Below are positions 53,301-60,588 of a DNA stretch of 64,000 bases, piece after piece. The notes below the pieces were generated by a model, which saw only the letters and a program-made list of their open reading frames with translations, was not told where the DNA came from and did not search any database. The position numbers and the translations under genes were made by a program. Every line of letters begins with the position of its first letter. Position 1 is the first letter of the stretch. Source of the DNA: Ethanoligenens harbinense YUAN-3 (GTDB lineage: Bacteria > Bacillota > Clostridia > Oscillospirales > Ethanoligenentaceae); NCBI RefSeq assembly GCF_000178115.2, contig NC_014828.1, positions 1,209,310-1,273,309 of the forward strand, read 5' to 3'.

Positions 53301-54060
53301 CCATGTACTTCTTATAGGTTTTGCGGATATAGTCCGGCTCGATCTCCACATCGTCCAGTTCGGTGAGGAAGGTGGTGTGGCGGCAGTGGTCGCTCCAATA
53401 GGTGTCGATCATCCGCAGCTCGGTAACGGTCGGGTCGCGCTTTTCCACTTCGCTGAAATAGCGGCGGCAGAACTCGATATCGTCCACATCCATGGCCAAT
53501 CCAAAGTGTTTGGCAAATTCCTCCTGCTGCTCACGGTTGAGCGCACAGAAATTTTTTAAAATTTTTACCTTGCCGGGCAGCTCAAACTCGTCTTTAAGGG
53601 TCTCCGGCTTTTCCAGCGACGCTTCTCTGGATTCCACCGGGTTGATGAGATAGGCTTTGATCTTTTCGAATGCTTTGTCGGTGCACGTGCCGCCCAGAAT
53701 GAAAACGTGTGCGGTCCGCACGGCGGGTTTGTCTCCCTGTGTCAGCAGCGCGATGCACTGCGCGCAGGAGTCGGCGCGCTGGTCGAACTGCCCCGGCAGA
53801 TATTCCATGGCGAACATGCGCTCGTTTTCAGCGGGCTGCGCTGGTTCCAGCGAGGTTACATCCACCTGCGGTTCGGAAAATACGGTGGGGATAGCCGCCT
53901 GAAACGTTTCTTCGGAGATTCCCTCCACATCATAGCGGTTGAGGATGCGCAGGCTATCCAGGCCTTCCAGCCGCAGCGAGGTCTTCAGGTCGGCGAGCAC
54001 ACCGGTCGCTTCTACGGCAAACGGGGGGCGTTTTTCGACAAAGATTCTGTAAACGGGCAT
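50338..54060 (-). CDS. purL: Phosphoribosylformylglycinamidine synthase, fused form
   Basis: A 1240-residue single-chain enzyme of purine synthesis that turns FGAR and glutamine into FGAM. The order is a PurS-like N-terminal domain, two FGAM synthase halves (THNHPTEIEPFGGAATC in the first, GGKDSMSG in the second) and a C-terminal class I glutamine amidotransferase. In the last domain the Cys sits in GICNGFQALIKLGL and the His in VSHGEGRF. Many Firmicutes split this into PurS, PurQ and PurL; the fused form is common in Clostridia. The ATG at 54058-54060 has GGAG 9 nt upstream. A 10-bp hairpin (54090-54115) lies in its leader. mtaB is upstream on the same strand. Confidence 0.96.
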   Translation of the reverse strand: MPVYRIFVEKRPPFAVEATGVLADLKTSLRLEGLDSLRILNRYDVEGISEETFQAAIPTVFSEPQVDVTSLEPAQPAENERMFAMEYLPGQFDQRADSCAQCIALLTQGDKPAVRTAHVFILGGTCTDKAFEKIKAYLINPVESREASLEKPETLKDEFELPGKVKILKNFCALNREQQEEFAKHFGLAMDVDDIEFCRRYFSEVEKRDPTVTELRMIDTYWSDHCRHTTFLTELDDVEIEPDYIRKTYKKYMACREQLYKNRTKPITLMDVATMGARKLKAEGALPDLDESEEINACSVKIQADVGGKEEDWLLMFKNETHNHPTEIEPFGGAATCLGGAIRDPLSGRSYVYQAMRVTGAADPRLPVDKTLPGKLPQRKITLGAAVGYSSYGNQIGLATGQVSEIYHPGYVAKRLETGAVVGAAPAANVVRERPQPGDVVILLGGRTGRDGMGGATGSSKSHTLSSLTNCGAEVQKGNPPEERKIQRLFRNPNATRLIKRCNDFGAGGVSVAIGELADGLDIDLNAVPRKYEGLDGTELAISESQERMAVVVAEKDVDAFIQKARAENLEASVVARVTEEPRLRMHWNDACIVDISREFLNSNGAPKHARASVEAPDLSGLYLADSVRDLGRQWNEMLGDLNICSQKGLGDRFDSTIGGATVLLPYGGRRQLTPAQAMAAKLPVPDGDTTTCSLMAWGGNPYIAEKSPYHGGVVAVVESVARLIASGGSLKKTWLSFQEFFERLRDEPARWGKPLAALLGAFDAQLGLKLAAIGGKDSMSGSFEKLDVPPTILSFACGVTNAQRVISPEFKTAGNKLVLLKPKYDRNGLPVFGDLRRLFTKVERLISARKVRAVWALSTGGIAEGITKMALGNGIGFTAEHGLDDSTLFDQCYGGFLLEAEPRAFIGGKLLGYLTDRPSIEIGGLTLPLEKLEKAWTEPLENIFPTHVKATQSTAKTYTCPARIKQKPAARLSAPRVLIPVFPGTNCEYDTARKFTEAGAVCETFVIRNQTANDIAESVLAFEKSIKNSQIIMIPGGFSGGDEPDGSGKFITAFFRNPRVKEAVTELLKQRDGLMLGICNGFQALIKLGLVPYGEIRDMDADCPTLTFNAIGRHQATMVRTRVSSVKSPWMTYCNIGDVYTIPVSHGEGRFVATPEVMAELEESGQVATQYVDLNGHPSGDIAFNPNASVDAVEGIFSPDGRVFGKMAHSERCGKYISKNIDGLKDQPIFRAGVDYFAL

Positions 54061-54168
54061 TTTCAACAACTCCTATATGACGCGTTCCAGCCGGCGTTTG
54101 CAGAGAAACGCCGGCCGAACGTCTAAGCTTTCTTTTTCTATCTTCAACAGCATGCGGGTGTGGGGCGG

Positions 54169-55452
54169 TCACAGCCGGCCCAGGCAGCCCGCCGCCTGGA
54201 TTTCTTCCATGTATACGTTGCGGATAGCGCCGTGCAGGTCTTCGTCCGCCTGTACAAAAACAGGCACATACTGGGGCGTCAGCCCTTCCCACAGACCGTT
54301 TTCCGCGCGCTGCTCAAACAGCACCGGCACCCGCCGTCCCACAAACCGCTGCCGGAACGCCTGTTGTGTTCGGGTGCAAAGGGAGATGAGCGCATGCGCG
54401 CGGCGTTCCCTGATGTTTTTCGGTACCTGCCCGTCCATGGCGGCGGCGCGGGTTCCGTCCCGGCGGGAATAGGGGAAGACGTGTGCCTGCGAAAAACCGA
54501 TCTGTTTCACAAAGTCCAGCGTCTGCGCAAATTCTTCCTCGGTTTCTCCGGGGAACCCGGCGATAATGTCGGTGGTGATACTGCAGTCCGGAAACGCGCT
54601 GCGCAGGCGATGAACGGTGTCGGCGAACGCATCGGGAGTGTAGCGTCGGTTCATCCGCGCCAGTGTGTCGACGCAGCCGCTTTGCAGCGACAGATGAAAA
54701 TGTGGGCAGAGCGACGGACAGCGGGCGGCGCGCGTAATGAATTCGTCCGTGACGGCGAGCGGCGAGAGGGAGCCGAGACGGATGCGGGCAAGGCCGACAC
54801 GTCCGGCGGCGTCCACCGCGTCGGCCAGTGTGCGACCCAGATCGCTGCCGTAGGCCGAAAGGTTGATGCCCACCAGCACGGCTTCGGCATAGCCCTGTTC
54901 GCGCAGCGTCGCCAGCTCCGCGGTGATTTCCTCCGGCGGTTTCGAGCGCACCGGCCCGCGCGAAAACGGGATGATGCAATAGGTGCAGAAATTCCGGCAG
55001 CCGTCCTCGATCTTGACGAATGCGCGCGTGTGCCCTTCCAGCCCGCGGGCCTGCATCGGCTCAAACAGTTCCCCCTGCTCAAATGAGGGAACATGCGTCA
55101 GCCGTTCTTTTTCCCGCATGGACTGCAGAATCAGTTTGGCAATGTCTCCCCGGTCGCGCACGCCAGCGATGATGTCCGCCTCCGCGATGGCGGCAGCCTT
55201 TTCGGGTGCGGCCTGCACGTAGCAGCCGCAAAGCACGGCGATGGCGGCGGGGTTGCGCTTTTTCATCCGCCGCAGCATCTGTCTGGTCTTGCGGTCGCTT
55301 TCAGCGGTCACCGTGCAGGAATTGACAATGAAGACATCCGCCGGGTCTTCTGGCGGCACAATCTCGAAGCCGGCGTCGCGCAGCGACTGCTCCATGATCT
55401 GGGTCTCGTATTGGTTGACTTTGCAGCCGAGTGTATAAAAAGCAGCCTTCAT
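54169..55452 (-). CDS. mtaB: tRNA t6A37 methylthiotransferase
   Basis: A 427-residue radical SAM enzyme that adds a methylthio group to t6A at position 37 of tRNAs. The N-terminal UPF0004 domain has three cluster cysteines (TLGCKVNQYE, VNSCTVT, LCGCYVQ). The radical SAM cluster is CRNFCTYCIIPFSRG, and the C-terminal TRAM-like part is present. The start TLGCKVNQYE separates MtaB from MiaB and RimO. The ribosome-binding site is weak (GAGGG only 3 nt away). It is expressed from a promoter at 55536-55564, possibly with purL behind it. Confidence 0.93.
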   Translation of the reverse strand: MKAAFYTLGCKVNQYETQIMEQSLRDAGFEIVPPEDPADVFIVNSCTVTAESDRKTRQMLRRMKKRNPAAIAVLCGCYVQAAPEKAAAIAEADIIAGVRDRGDIAKLILQSMREKERLTHVPSFEQGELFEPMQARGLEGHTRAFVKIEDGCRNFCTYCIIPFSRGPVRSKPPEEITAELATLREQGYAEAVLVGINLSAYGSDLGRTLADAVDAAGRVGLARIRLGSLSPLAVTDEFITRAARCPSLCPHFHLSLQSGCVDTLARMNRRYTPDAFADTVHRLRSAFPDCSITTDIIAGFPGETEEEFAQTLDFVKQIGFSQAHVFPYSRRDGTRAAAMDGQVPKNIRERRAHALISLCTRTQQAFRQRFVGRRVPVLFEQRAENGLWEGLTPQYVPVFVQADEDLHGAIRNVYMEEIQAAGCLGRL

Positions 55453-55535
55453 GGTCCCTCTGCGATGCCTGCGCGGACGGTATATCCGTCCGCCAATGTG
55501 GATTTTCTCAAAAACGGAATGGGTCTCTTTTGTAT

Positions 55536-55564
55536 ATTATAATAAAATTGCACACGAAATACAA
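55536..55564 (-). promoter_or_regulatory. mtaB promoter
   Basis: Minus-strand -35 TTGTAT (55559-55564), 17-nt spacer, -10 TATAAT (55536-55541), back to back with the HPr-like gene promoter. Confidence 0.75.
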
Positions 55565-55571
55565 TTGTCTG

Positions 55572-55600
55572 TTGACTATCCTTTGGCGGACTGCTATATT
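55572..55600 (+). promoter_or_regulatory. HPr-like gene promoter
   Basis: -35 TTGACT (55572-55577), 17-nt spacer, -10 TATATT (55595-55600). Confidence 0.75.
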
Positions 55601-55643
55601 AAACTCAGATCAAGTTTTTCTGAAATGCAGGGAGGTTTTTGCT

Positions 55644-55874
55644 ATGGCAACTGTTAATATTTCCTTGACCACGATCGATGATGTCAAAAAATTTGTCAAT
55701 GCGGTGTCCAAATACGATTTTGAGATCGATCTGACATCCGGCCGGTATGTGATCGACGCAAAATCCATCATGGGGATTTTCAGCCTGGATCTCTCCAAAC
55801 CGATTAAGCTCACGGCCGGCACGGACGAAAAATCGCCGTTTTTTGAAGACATCAAACCATTTATCGTGGAATGA
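55644..55874 (+). CDS. HPr/Crh-like protein lacking the active histidine
   Basis: A 76-residue HPr-fold protein. The stretch DAKSIMGIFSLDL matches the HPr regulatory-serine region (KSIMGxxSL), putting Ser41 where HPr has Ser46, the target of HPr kinase. The N-terminal part where HPr has GxHARP with His15 reads TIDDVKKFVNAVS and has no His. It therefore cannot carry phosphate for sugar uptake and may act in regulation, like Crh of Bacillus. GGGAGG precedes the ATG. It is monocistronic with its own promoter and terminator. Confidence 0.82.
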   Translation: MATVNISLTTIDDVKKFVNAVSKYDFEIDLTSGRYVIDAKSIMGIFSLDLSKPIKLTAGTDEKSPFFEDIKPFIVE

Positions 55875-55898
55875 TGCGACGGAATATCCGTTTTCAGA

Positions 55899-55924
55899 AG
55901 CCTGCGGCATATGCCGCAGGCTTT
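55899..55924 (+). terminator. Terminator after the HPr-like gene
   Basis: A perfect 13-bp palindrome half-site (AAGCCTGCGGCAT and its complement) followed by TATCTTT. Confidence 0.78.
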
Positions 55925-55952
55925 ATCTTTGTGCATGACCGCCCCCCGTTTG

Positions 55953-55995
55953 TGCATATATTACACCAGCTATAGGCTGTTGTAATATATGCACG
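55953..55995 (+). promoter_or_regulatory. 14-bp inverted repeat over the likely dacF promoter
   Basis: GTGCATATATTACA (55953-55966) and its perfect complement (55982-55995) flank 15 nt. A possible -35 TTACAC (55962-55967) and -10 TAATAT (55984-55989), 16 nt apart, lie inside the repeat, so a dimeric regulator could cover the promoter. Confidence 0.5.
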
Positions 55996-56051
55996 TGTGC
56001 GGTGCAGGGCTGCCTGACTGCCGCGCAGGGGCTTGCGGGGGGCTTTGTATC

Positions 56052-57311
56052 ATGAAAAAATGGAAACACGGGGCGGTGGCTTTGCTGGCGGCGGCCGTTC
56101 TGTTTGCCTGTACGTCCGGCGCCGGTGCCGCTGCGTCTGCCGCGGTTTCTTCCGGCGGCAGTGCGTCCGGTGCCGCTTCCGGGACGGCCGGCGCAGGAAG
56201 CGGTTCCTCCGGCGGCGCACAGAGCGGCGCGTCAGGCTCCGCCGCCACGCCGCCCGCGGTGACCACTACCGCAAAATCGGCTGTACTGGCGGAGCAGTCC
56301 ACCGGACGCATTTTGTATGAAAACAATCCGCACGAAAAAATGTATCCGGCAAGCATCTCCAAGATCATGACCGAGCTGCTGGTACTGGAGGCCATCGAGA
56401 ACGGCAAGTTGCATTTTACCGATAAAGTGAGCGTCAGCGCGCATGCGTCGTCCATGGGCGGATCGGATATCTGGCTGGAGCCGGGTGAGGTGATGACCGT
56501 GCTGGATCTGTTTAAGGCCATGGTGGTCAACTCCGCCAACGACGCCGCCGTGGCGCTCGCGGAAAAAGTGGCGGGCTCCGAGCCGGCATTTGTCAACCTG
56601 ATGAACCGTAAAGCAAAAGAACTGGGCATGAACGACACCAATTTCACCAACGCCACCGGTCTGGATGCGGACGGCAATCTCACCTCAGCGTACGATGTGA
56701 TGCTGATGTCCAGAGAGCTGCTCCGTCATAAGGAAATCTTCAATTACACCACGATCTGGATGGATTCATTGCGCGGCGGCAAAACGGCGCTGTTCAACAC
56801 CAACCGGCTCATCCGCTTTTATCAGGGCGCCAACGGCCTGAAGACCGGATCGACCGGCAAAGCGGGATATTGCCTGTCGGGCACCGCCCTGCGGGACGGT
56901 ATGCAGCTCATTGCCGTGGTGATGAACTGCCCCACCCTGCAGGAGCGTTTCACCGCCGCCGGCACTTTGCTGGATTACGGCTTTGCCAACTGGTCGTGTG
57001 TCACGCCCAAAAAGCTTTCCAAGCCGCTGTATGTGGATGTGCTGCACGGGGCGCAGGACAAAGTGGAAGCGGTGGCGGACGGCAACCCCTCGGTTGTGAT
57101 CGAAAAAGGAAAAGAGGATGGTATCCAGCAGAAAGTGAGCCTGGCGCAGAACGTGATGGCGCCGGTGGAGAAAGGGCAGGTGCTTGGGCAGATTACGTTC
57201 TGGATAGACGGGCAGAATGCCGGTAATGTTCCGCTGCGTGCCGGACAGGGCGTGGGCAGGCTGACGTTCGGCGGTGCGTTCGGACGTATTTTCTCGGCAA
57301 TTTCCCACTAA
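56052..57311 (+). CDS. D-alanyl-D-alanine carboxypeptidase (DacF-like PBP)
   Basis: A 419-residue class C low-molecular-weight penicillin-binding protein that trims the last D-Ala from peptidoglycan stems. A signal peptide is followed by a ~60-residue Ala/Gly/Ser-rich linker and the peptidase domain with ASISKIM (Ser-x-x-Lys), VVNSANDAA (SxN) and LKTGSTGKAGY (KTG). The C-terminal PBP5-like beta domain follows. A Cys in the signal region (FACTSG) could serve as a lipobox, though LFAC is not the best fit. GGGGGG lies before the ATG; upstream codons to 55989 are less likely. Confidence 0.92.
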   Translation: MKKWKHGAVALLAAAVLFACTSGAGAAASAAVSSGGSASGAASGTAGAGSGSSGGAQSGASGSAATPPAVTTTAKSAVLAEQSTGRILYENNPHEKMYPASISKIMTELLVLEAIENGKLHFTDKVSVSAHASSMGGSDIWLEPGEVMTVLDLFKAMVVNSANDAAVALAEKVAGSEPAFVNLMNRKAKELGMNDTNFTNATGLDADGNLTSAYDVMLMSRELLRHKEIFNYTTIWMDSLRGGKTALFNTNRLIRFYQGANGLKTGSTGKAGYCLSGTALRDGMQLIAVVMNCPTLQERFTAAGTLLDYGFANWSCVTPKKLSKPLYVDVLHGAQDKVEAVADGNPSVVIEKGKEDGIQQKVSLAQNVMAPVEKGQVLGQITFWIDGQNAGNVPLRAGQGVGRLTFGGAFGRIFSAISH

Positions 57312-57358
57312 TTTCATGGTTGTCAGGACAAAAAAATAGCGTTTTTTCCCATTGCAGG

Positions 57359-57387
57359 TTGCAATACCCGGCGCTTTCCAGTACAAT
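57359..57387 (+). promoter_or_regulatory. pgi promoter
   Basis: -35 TTGCAA (57359-57364), 17-nt spacer, -10 TACAAT (57382-57387). Confidence 0.7.
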
Positions 57388-57393
57388 AAAAAA

Positions 57394-57582
57394 GGTGAGA
57401 AGTCCAGACCTGGGTGGCCGCAGGGAGTGCATGCCGGTCTCCTTGTGTTTTTGGTGAAAACGGCAGTTATTTGGATTCCTTGCGATCCTTTTCGCAGAAC
57501 CGGTACGGCCGGTTCGCAGCCTGGCTTTTAACCGTATTTTGCTCCCGGTGTCCGGGAGTGTTAGAGCAGGGAGGACGTATTG
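57394..57582 (+). promoter_or_regulatory. Long folded 5' leader of pgi
   Basis: The leader is about 190 nt. AAAACGG (57457-57463) can pair with CCGTATTTT (57532-57540), enclosing two hairpins (TGCGA/TCGCA at 57481-57496 and GAACCGG/CCGGTTC at 57497-57515). A third hairpin CTCCCGG/CCGGGAG (57542-57558) sits about 12 nt before the ribosome-binding site. This could be a cis-regulatory RNA acting on translation. No known riboswitch class was recognised. Confidence 0.4.
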
Positions 57583-58923
57583 ATGTCTGTTACATTCAAT
57601 GGAAAATATCTGGAACCTTTTATTGGCGCGCACGAATACGATGCTTTGCAGCCGCAGGTCACGGCCCTGCACAAAGTGTTGCATGAAGGCACCGGCCTCG
57701 GAAACAAATTTCTGGGTTGGATCAATCAGCCCGAAACATACGACCGCGAGGAGTTTGCCCGCATCAAGGCCGCGGCCGAAAAAATCAAAAAAGATACCGA
57801 AGTGTTCATTGTGATCGGCATCGGCGGCTCCTACCTCGGTTCGCGCGCGGTGGTGGAGCTTTTGCAGTCACCGTTTTACAACAATCTGAAAAAAAATACG
57901 CCCGACATTTATTTTGTGGGCAACAACATCAATTCCGGTTACCTAAACGAAGTGCTGTCCCTCTGTGAGGGAAAAGAGGTGTCGGTCAACATCATCTCCA
58001 AATCCGGCACGACCACCGAGCCGTCCATCGCGTTTCGTGTTTTCCGCGAACTGCTTGAAAAGAAATATGGCAAGGAAGGCGCCAGAGGCCGTATCTATGC
58101 GACGACCGACCGCGCCAAGGGCACACTGAAAAAACTGGCGACCGAAGAAGGCTACGAAGCCTTTGTGGTGCCGGACGATATCGGCGGGCGATATTCGGTG
58201 CTCAGCGCCGTGGGTCTGCTGCCCATCGCCGTTTCGGGTGTGGACATCGACGAGCTGATGGCCGGTGCCAAAGCCGCAAAGGATGCGTTGGCAACCGACG
58301 ACCTTTCTCAAAACGACAGTTACAAATACGCCGTGGCGCGCAACATCCTGGCGCGCAAGGGGAAAGACATCGAGATCCTCGTCAGCTATGATCCAGCGTT
58401 TGCGATGATGAACGAATGGTGGAAGCAGCTCTTCGGTGAAAGCGAAGGCAAAGACGGCAAAGGACTTTATCCGGCGTCCGCCGTTTTCTCCACCGATCTG
58501 CATTCGCTGGGGCAGTTCATCCAGCAGGGAAGCCGCACGATGTTTGAGACGGTCGTGCACTTCGGCGAAGCCAAAACCCCGCTCACCATCGGGAAGCTGG
58601 ACGAGGATATCGACGGGCTGAACTTCCTTGCGGGCAAAACGCTCGATTTTGTGAATGACCGTGCATTCGAGGGCACCGTGCTGGCGCATACCGACGGCAA
58701 TGTGCCCAACATCGTGCTGGAAGTGCCAAAGATCAGCGCGCATGAAGTCGGTTATCTCATCTATTTCTTCTGGAAAGCCTGCGCGCTTTCCGGTTATCTG
58801 GTCGGTATCAACCCGTTCGACCAGCCCGGCGTGGAAAGCTACAAGAAGAATATGTTCGCTTTGCTTGGCAAGCCGGGCTATGAAGAGCAAAAAGCGGCGC
58901 TGGAGGCCCGTTTGGGTCGCTGA
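57583..58923 (+). CDS. pgi: Glucose-6-phosphate isomerase
   Basis: A 446-residue glycolytic enzyme interconverting glucose-6-phosphate and fructose-6-phosphate. Seen are [29 protein letters not shown], the catalytic Glu region [12 protein letters not shown] and the C-terminal [14 protein letters not shown] with the catalytic Lys. The length fits the Firmicute type (about 450) and not the 550-residue proteobacterial type. The ATG at 57583 is 8 nt after GGGAGG. A long folded leader lies upstream and a P-loop gene follows by 44 nt. Confidence 0.96.
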   Translation: MSVTFNGKYLEPFIGAHEYDALQPQVTALHKVLHEGTGLGNKFLGWINQPETYDREEFARIKAAAEKIKKDTEVFIVIGIGGSYLGSRAVVELLQSPFYNNLKKNTPDIYFVGNNINSGYLNEVLSLCEGKEVSVNIISKSGTTTEPSIAFRVFRELLEKKYGKEGARGRIYATTDRAKGTLKKLATEEGYEAFVVPDDIGGRYSVLSAVGLLPIAVSGVDIDELMAGAKAAKDALATDDLSQNDSYKYAVARNILARKGKDIEILVSYDPAFAMMNEWWKQLFGESEGKDGKGLYPASAVFSTDLHSLGQFIQQGSRTMFETVVHFGEAKTPLTIGKLDEDIDGLNFLAGKTLDFVNDRAFEGTVLAHTDGNVPNIVLEVPKISAHEVGYLIYFFWKACALSGYLVGINPFDQPGVESYKKNMFALLGKPGYEEQKAALEARLGR

Positions 58924-58967
58924 GCCGTTCAAAACATTTAGAATTTGAAAACTTTGGAGGAAAGACA

Positions 58968-59390
58968 ATGTTGCAGTTGATTGCAGGGAGCAAAGGGACC
59001 GGGAAAACCAAAAAGATCGTGGGACAGGCCAAAGCGGCGGTTTCCCAGACCGACGGGAAAGTGGCTTTTATTGAAAAAGGCGCCGAGCTTACCTACGATC
59101 TTCCGCATGACGTGCGCCTGTTCAACACCGATGATTATGACATCGGCGGGGCTGAGGCGTTTTACGGGTTTCTGGCCGGCATTGCTGCTTCCGATTATGA
59201 TGTGAAACATATTTTTGTCGATTCCGTCGTCAAGATCGTGGGAGACAATACCGCGCTGGTTACGGAATTTGTTGAAAAAGTTGATCGACTGGCCAGAAAA
59301 CAGGAGATCGAGATCGTGATGACGCTTTCGCGCGATGCGAGCGAATTTTCCGAGAATATCAACCGGTTCATTGTCACCAACCTGGCCTGA
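58968..59390 (+). CDS. Small P-loop ATP-binding protein of unknown role
   Basis: A 140-residue protein with an N-terminal Walker A GSKGTGKTKKI (residues 7-17) and a Walker B-like strand HIFVDSVV near residue 84. A late strand IVMTLSRDASE may be a sensor. It is close to a minimal P-loop fold with no extra domain. Similar short ATP-binding proteins are conserved in Clostridia without a known function. GGAGG lies 9 nt before the ATG. It follows pgi by 44 nt and shares its transcript, ending at the terminator 59411-59451. Confidence 0.8.
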   Translation: MLQLIAGSKGTGKTKKIVGQAKAAVSQTDGKVAFIEKGAELTYDLPHDVRLFNTDDYDIGGAEAFYGFLAGIAASDYDVKHIFVDSVVKIVGDNTALVTEFVEKVDRLARKQEIEIVMTLSRDASEFSENINRFIVTNLA

Positions 59391-59410
59391 TTGCACGGCT
59401 CTTGCATCCC

Positions 59411-59451
59411 AAGCAGCAGAACGCCGCCTGAACCGGCGGATTCTGCTGCTT
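59411..59451 (+). terminator. Terminator of the pgi operon
   Basis: An 11-bp stem (AAGCAGCAGAA, 59411-59421, with 59441-59451), inner CGCCG/CGGCG pairing, then TTTTT. Confidence 0.9.
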
Positions 59452-59576
59452 TTTTGTAAGATGCCGCCTTTGCATACGGTGCGCCTGCGTCAGGGCGCGT
59501 ATGGGTGGAAAAACGGGCGAAATCCGGACCAATGCGCACACATTTTGGTTTCTTGCGGATTTTTTATCAGAAATGC

Positions 59577-59605
59577 TTGACATCCATCAGGCGATTGCCT
59601 ATACT
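59577..59605 (+). promoter_or_regulatory. Promoter of the yceD-rpmF operon
   Basis: Perfect -35 TTGACA (59577-59582), 17-nt spacer, -10 TATACT (59600-59605). Apart from this and the pgi terminator, the gene-free stretch 59391-59740 shows nothing. Confidence 0.85.
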
Positions 59606-59740
59606 ATATAGGCGGCTTATCCGCGGTGCGCCGTTTGCCTGTGGGCTTCCCCAACTCTCCCGGAATCCGAAACGCGGGAAACACAGCAACGGTCATGGAT
59701 TCGCATTTGTTTTTTTGGATTCCGCCAATGAGGAAATACC

Positions 59741-60232
59741 ATGCTGGTCAATCTGAAAGACATTTTTGTGGGCGGTGCGCCGATTACGATCGGGTATGCG
59801 ATGGACCTTTCAAAGGAAGAGGTGCCGGGCGGCGGTTTTCCGTTTTCCGAGCCGGTGCGGGTGTCCGGGCGCATCGAAAACCGCGCAGGCGTCGTGCAGC
59901 TGCACGCGGCCGTGCATGCCGTTCGGCATACGGTGTGCGACCGCTGCCTGTCTCCTATCAGCCAGCCGATGCATGTGGAGTTTGAAAACGTGCTGGTGAC
60001 CGAATCGCAGGGGGATGACAGCGACGAGCTGCTGGTCTGCTCTGAGCAAACGCTGGATATGGACGCGCTGGCAAAGACCAATCTGTTCCTGTCGCTGCCC
60101 ATGAAAGAGTTGTGCCGGCCGAACTGCAAGGGAATCTGCCCGCAGTGCGGGAAGAATCTCAACGACGGCCCCTGCGGCTGCAAACCGCAAGGGCATCCGG
60201 CTTTTTTGAAATTGCGGGAGTTCCTGCAATAA
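59741..60232 (+). CDS. YceD family (DUF177) protein
   Basis: A 163-residue protein of the YceD family, which is tied to 23S rRNA and ribosome assembly and is nearly always next to rpmF. A Cys pair in VCDRCLSPI and a second set in LCRPNCKGICPQCGKNLNDGPC, quoted here as NCKGICPQCG, suggest a zinc site. GAGGAAA precedes the ATG. It is about 100 nt ahead of rpmF in the same transcript. Confidence 0.88.
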   Translation: MLVNLKDIFVGGAPITIGYAMDLSKEEVPGGGFPFSEPVRVSGRIENRAGVVQLHAAVHAVRHTVCDRCLSPISQPMHVEFENVLVTESQGDDSDELLVCSEQTLDMDALAKTNLFLSLPMKELCRPNCKGICPQCGKNLNDGPCGCKPQGHPAFLKLREFLQ

Positions 60233-60329
60233 AGGATCGGCATCTGTATGCAGGCCGCGTGTTCGCTGGGCAGACGCGGCTTCATTTTAGTTTTGACGCG
60301 GGCGACGCCCGTTAGGGAGGAAATGGATT

Positions 60330-60512
60330 ATGGCAGTACCCAAACGCAAAGTATCGCGGGCGCGGCGTGACAAACGCCGCTCGAATGTCTGGAAGCTGGT
60401 AGCGCCGGAGCTGGTGAAATGCCCGCAGTGCGGCGAGCTGAAAATGCCCCACCGGGTTTGCGGAAATTGCGGTTATTACAACGGCAAAGAGATCGTAAAA
60501 AAAGAGGCATGA
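60330..60512 (+). CDS. rpmF: 50S ribosomal protein L32
   Basis: A 60-residue ribosomal protein with the family start MAVPKRKVSRARRDKRRS and a zinc ribbon CPQCGELKMPHRVCGNCG. The four cysteines mean it is the zinc-binding form. GGGAGG precedes the ATG. Standard yceD-rpmF pair. Confidence 0.97.
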   Translation: MAVPKRKVSRARRDKRRSNVWKLVAPELVKCPQCGELKMPHRVCGNCGYYNGKEIVKKEA

Positions 60513-60588
60513 GACCGGGAGTGGGGAAGGATGTGTCCTGATGATGCATCCCTCCCCATTTTCCGCTCAGGCTTTGCGGGAGGGTGCC

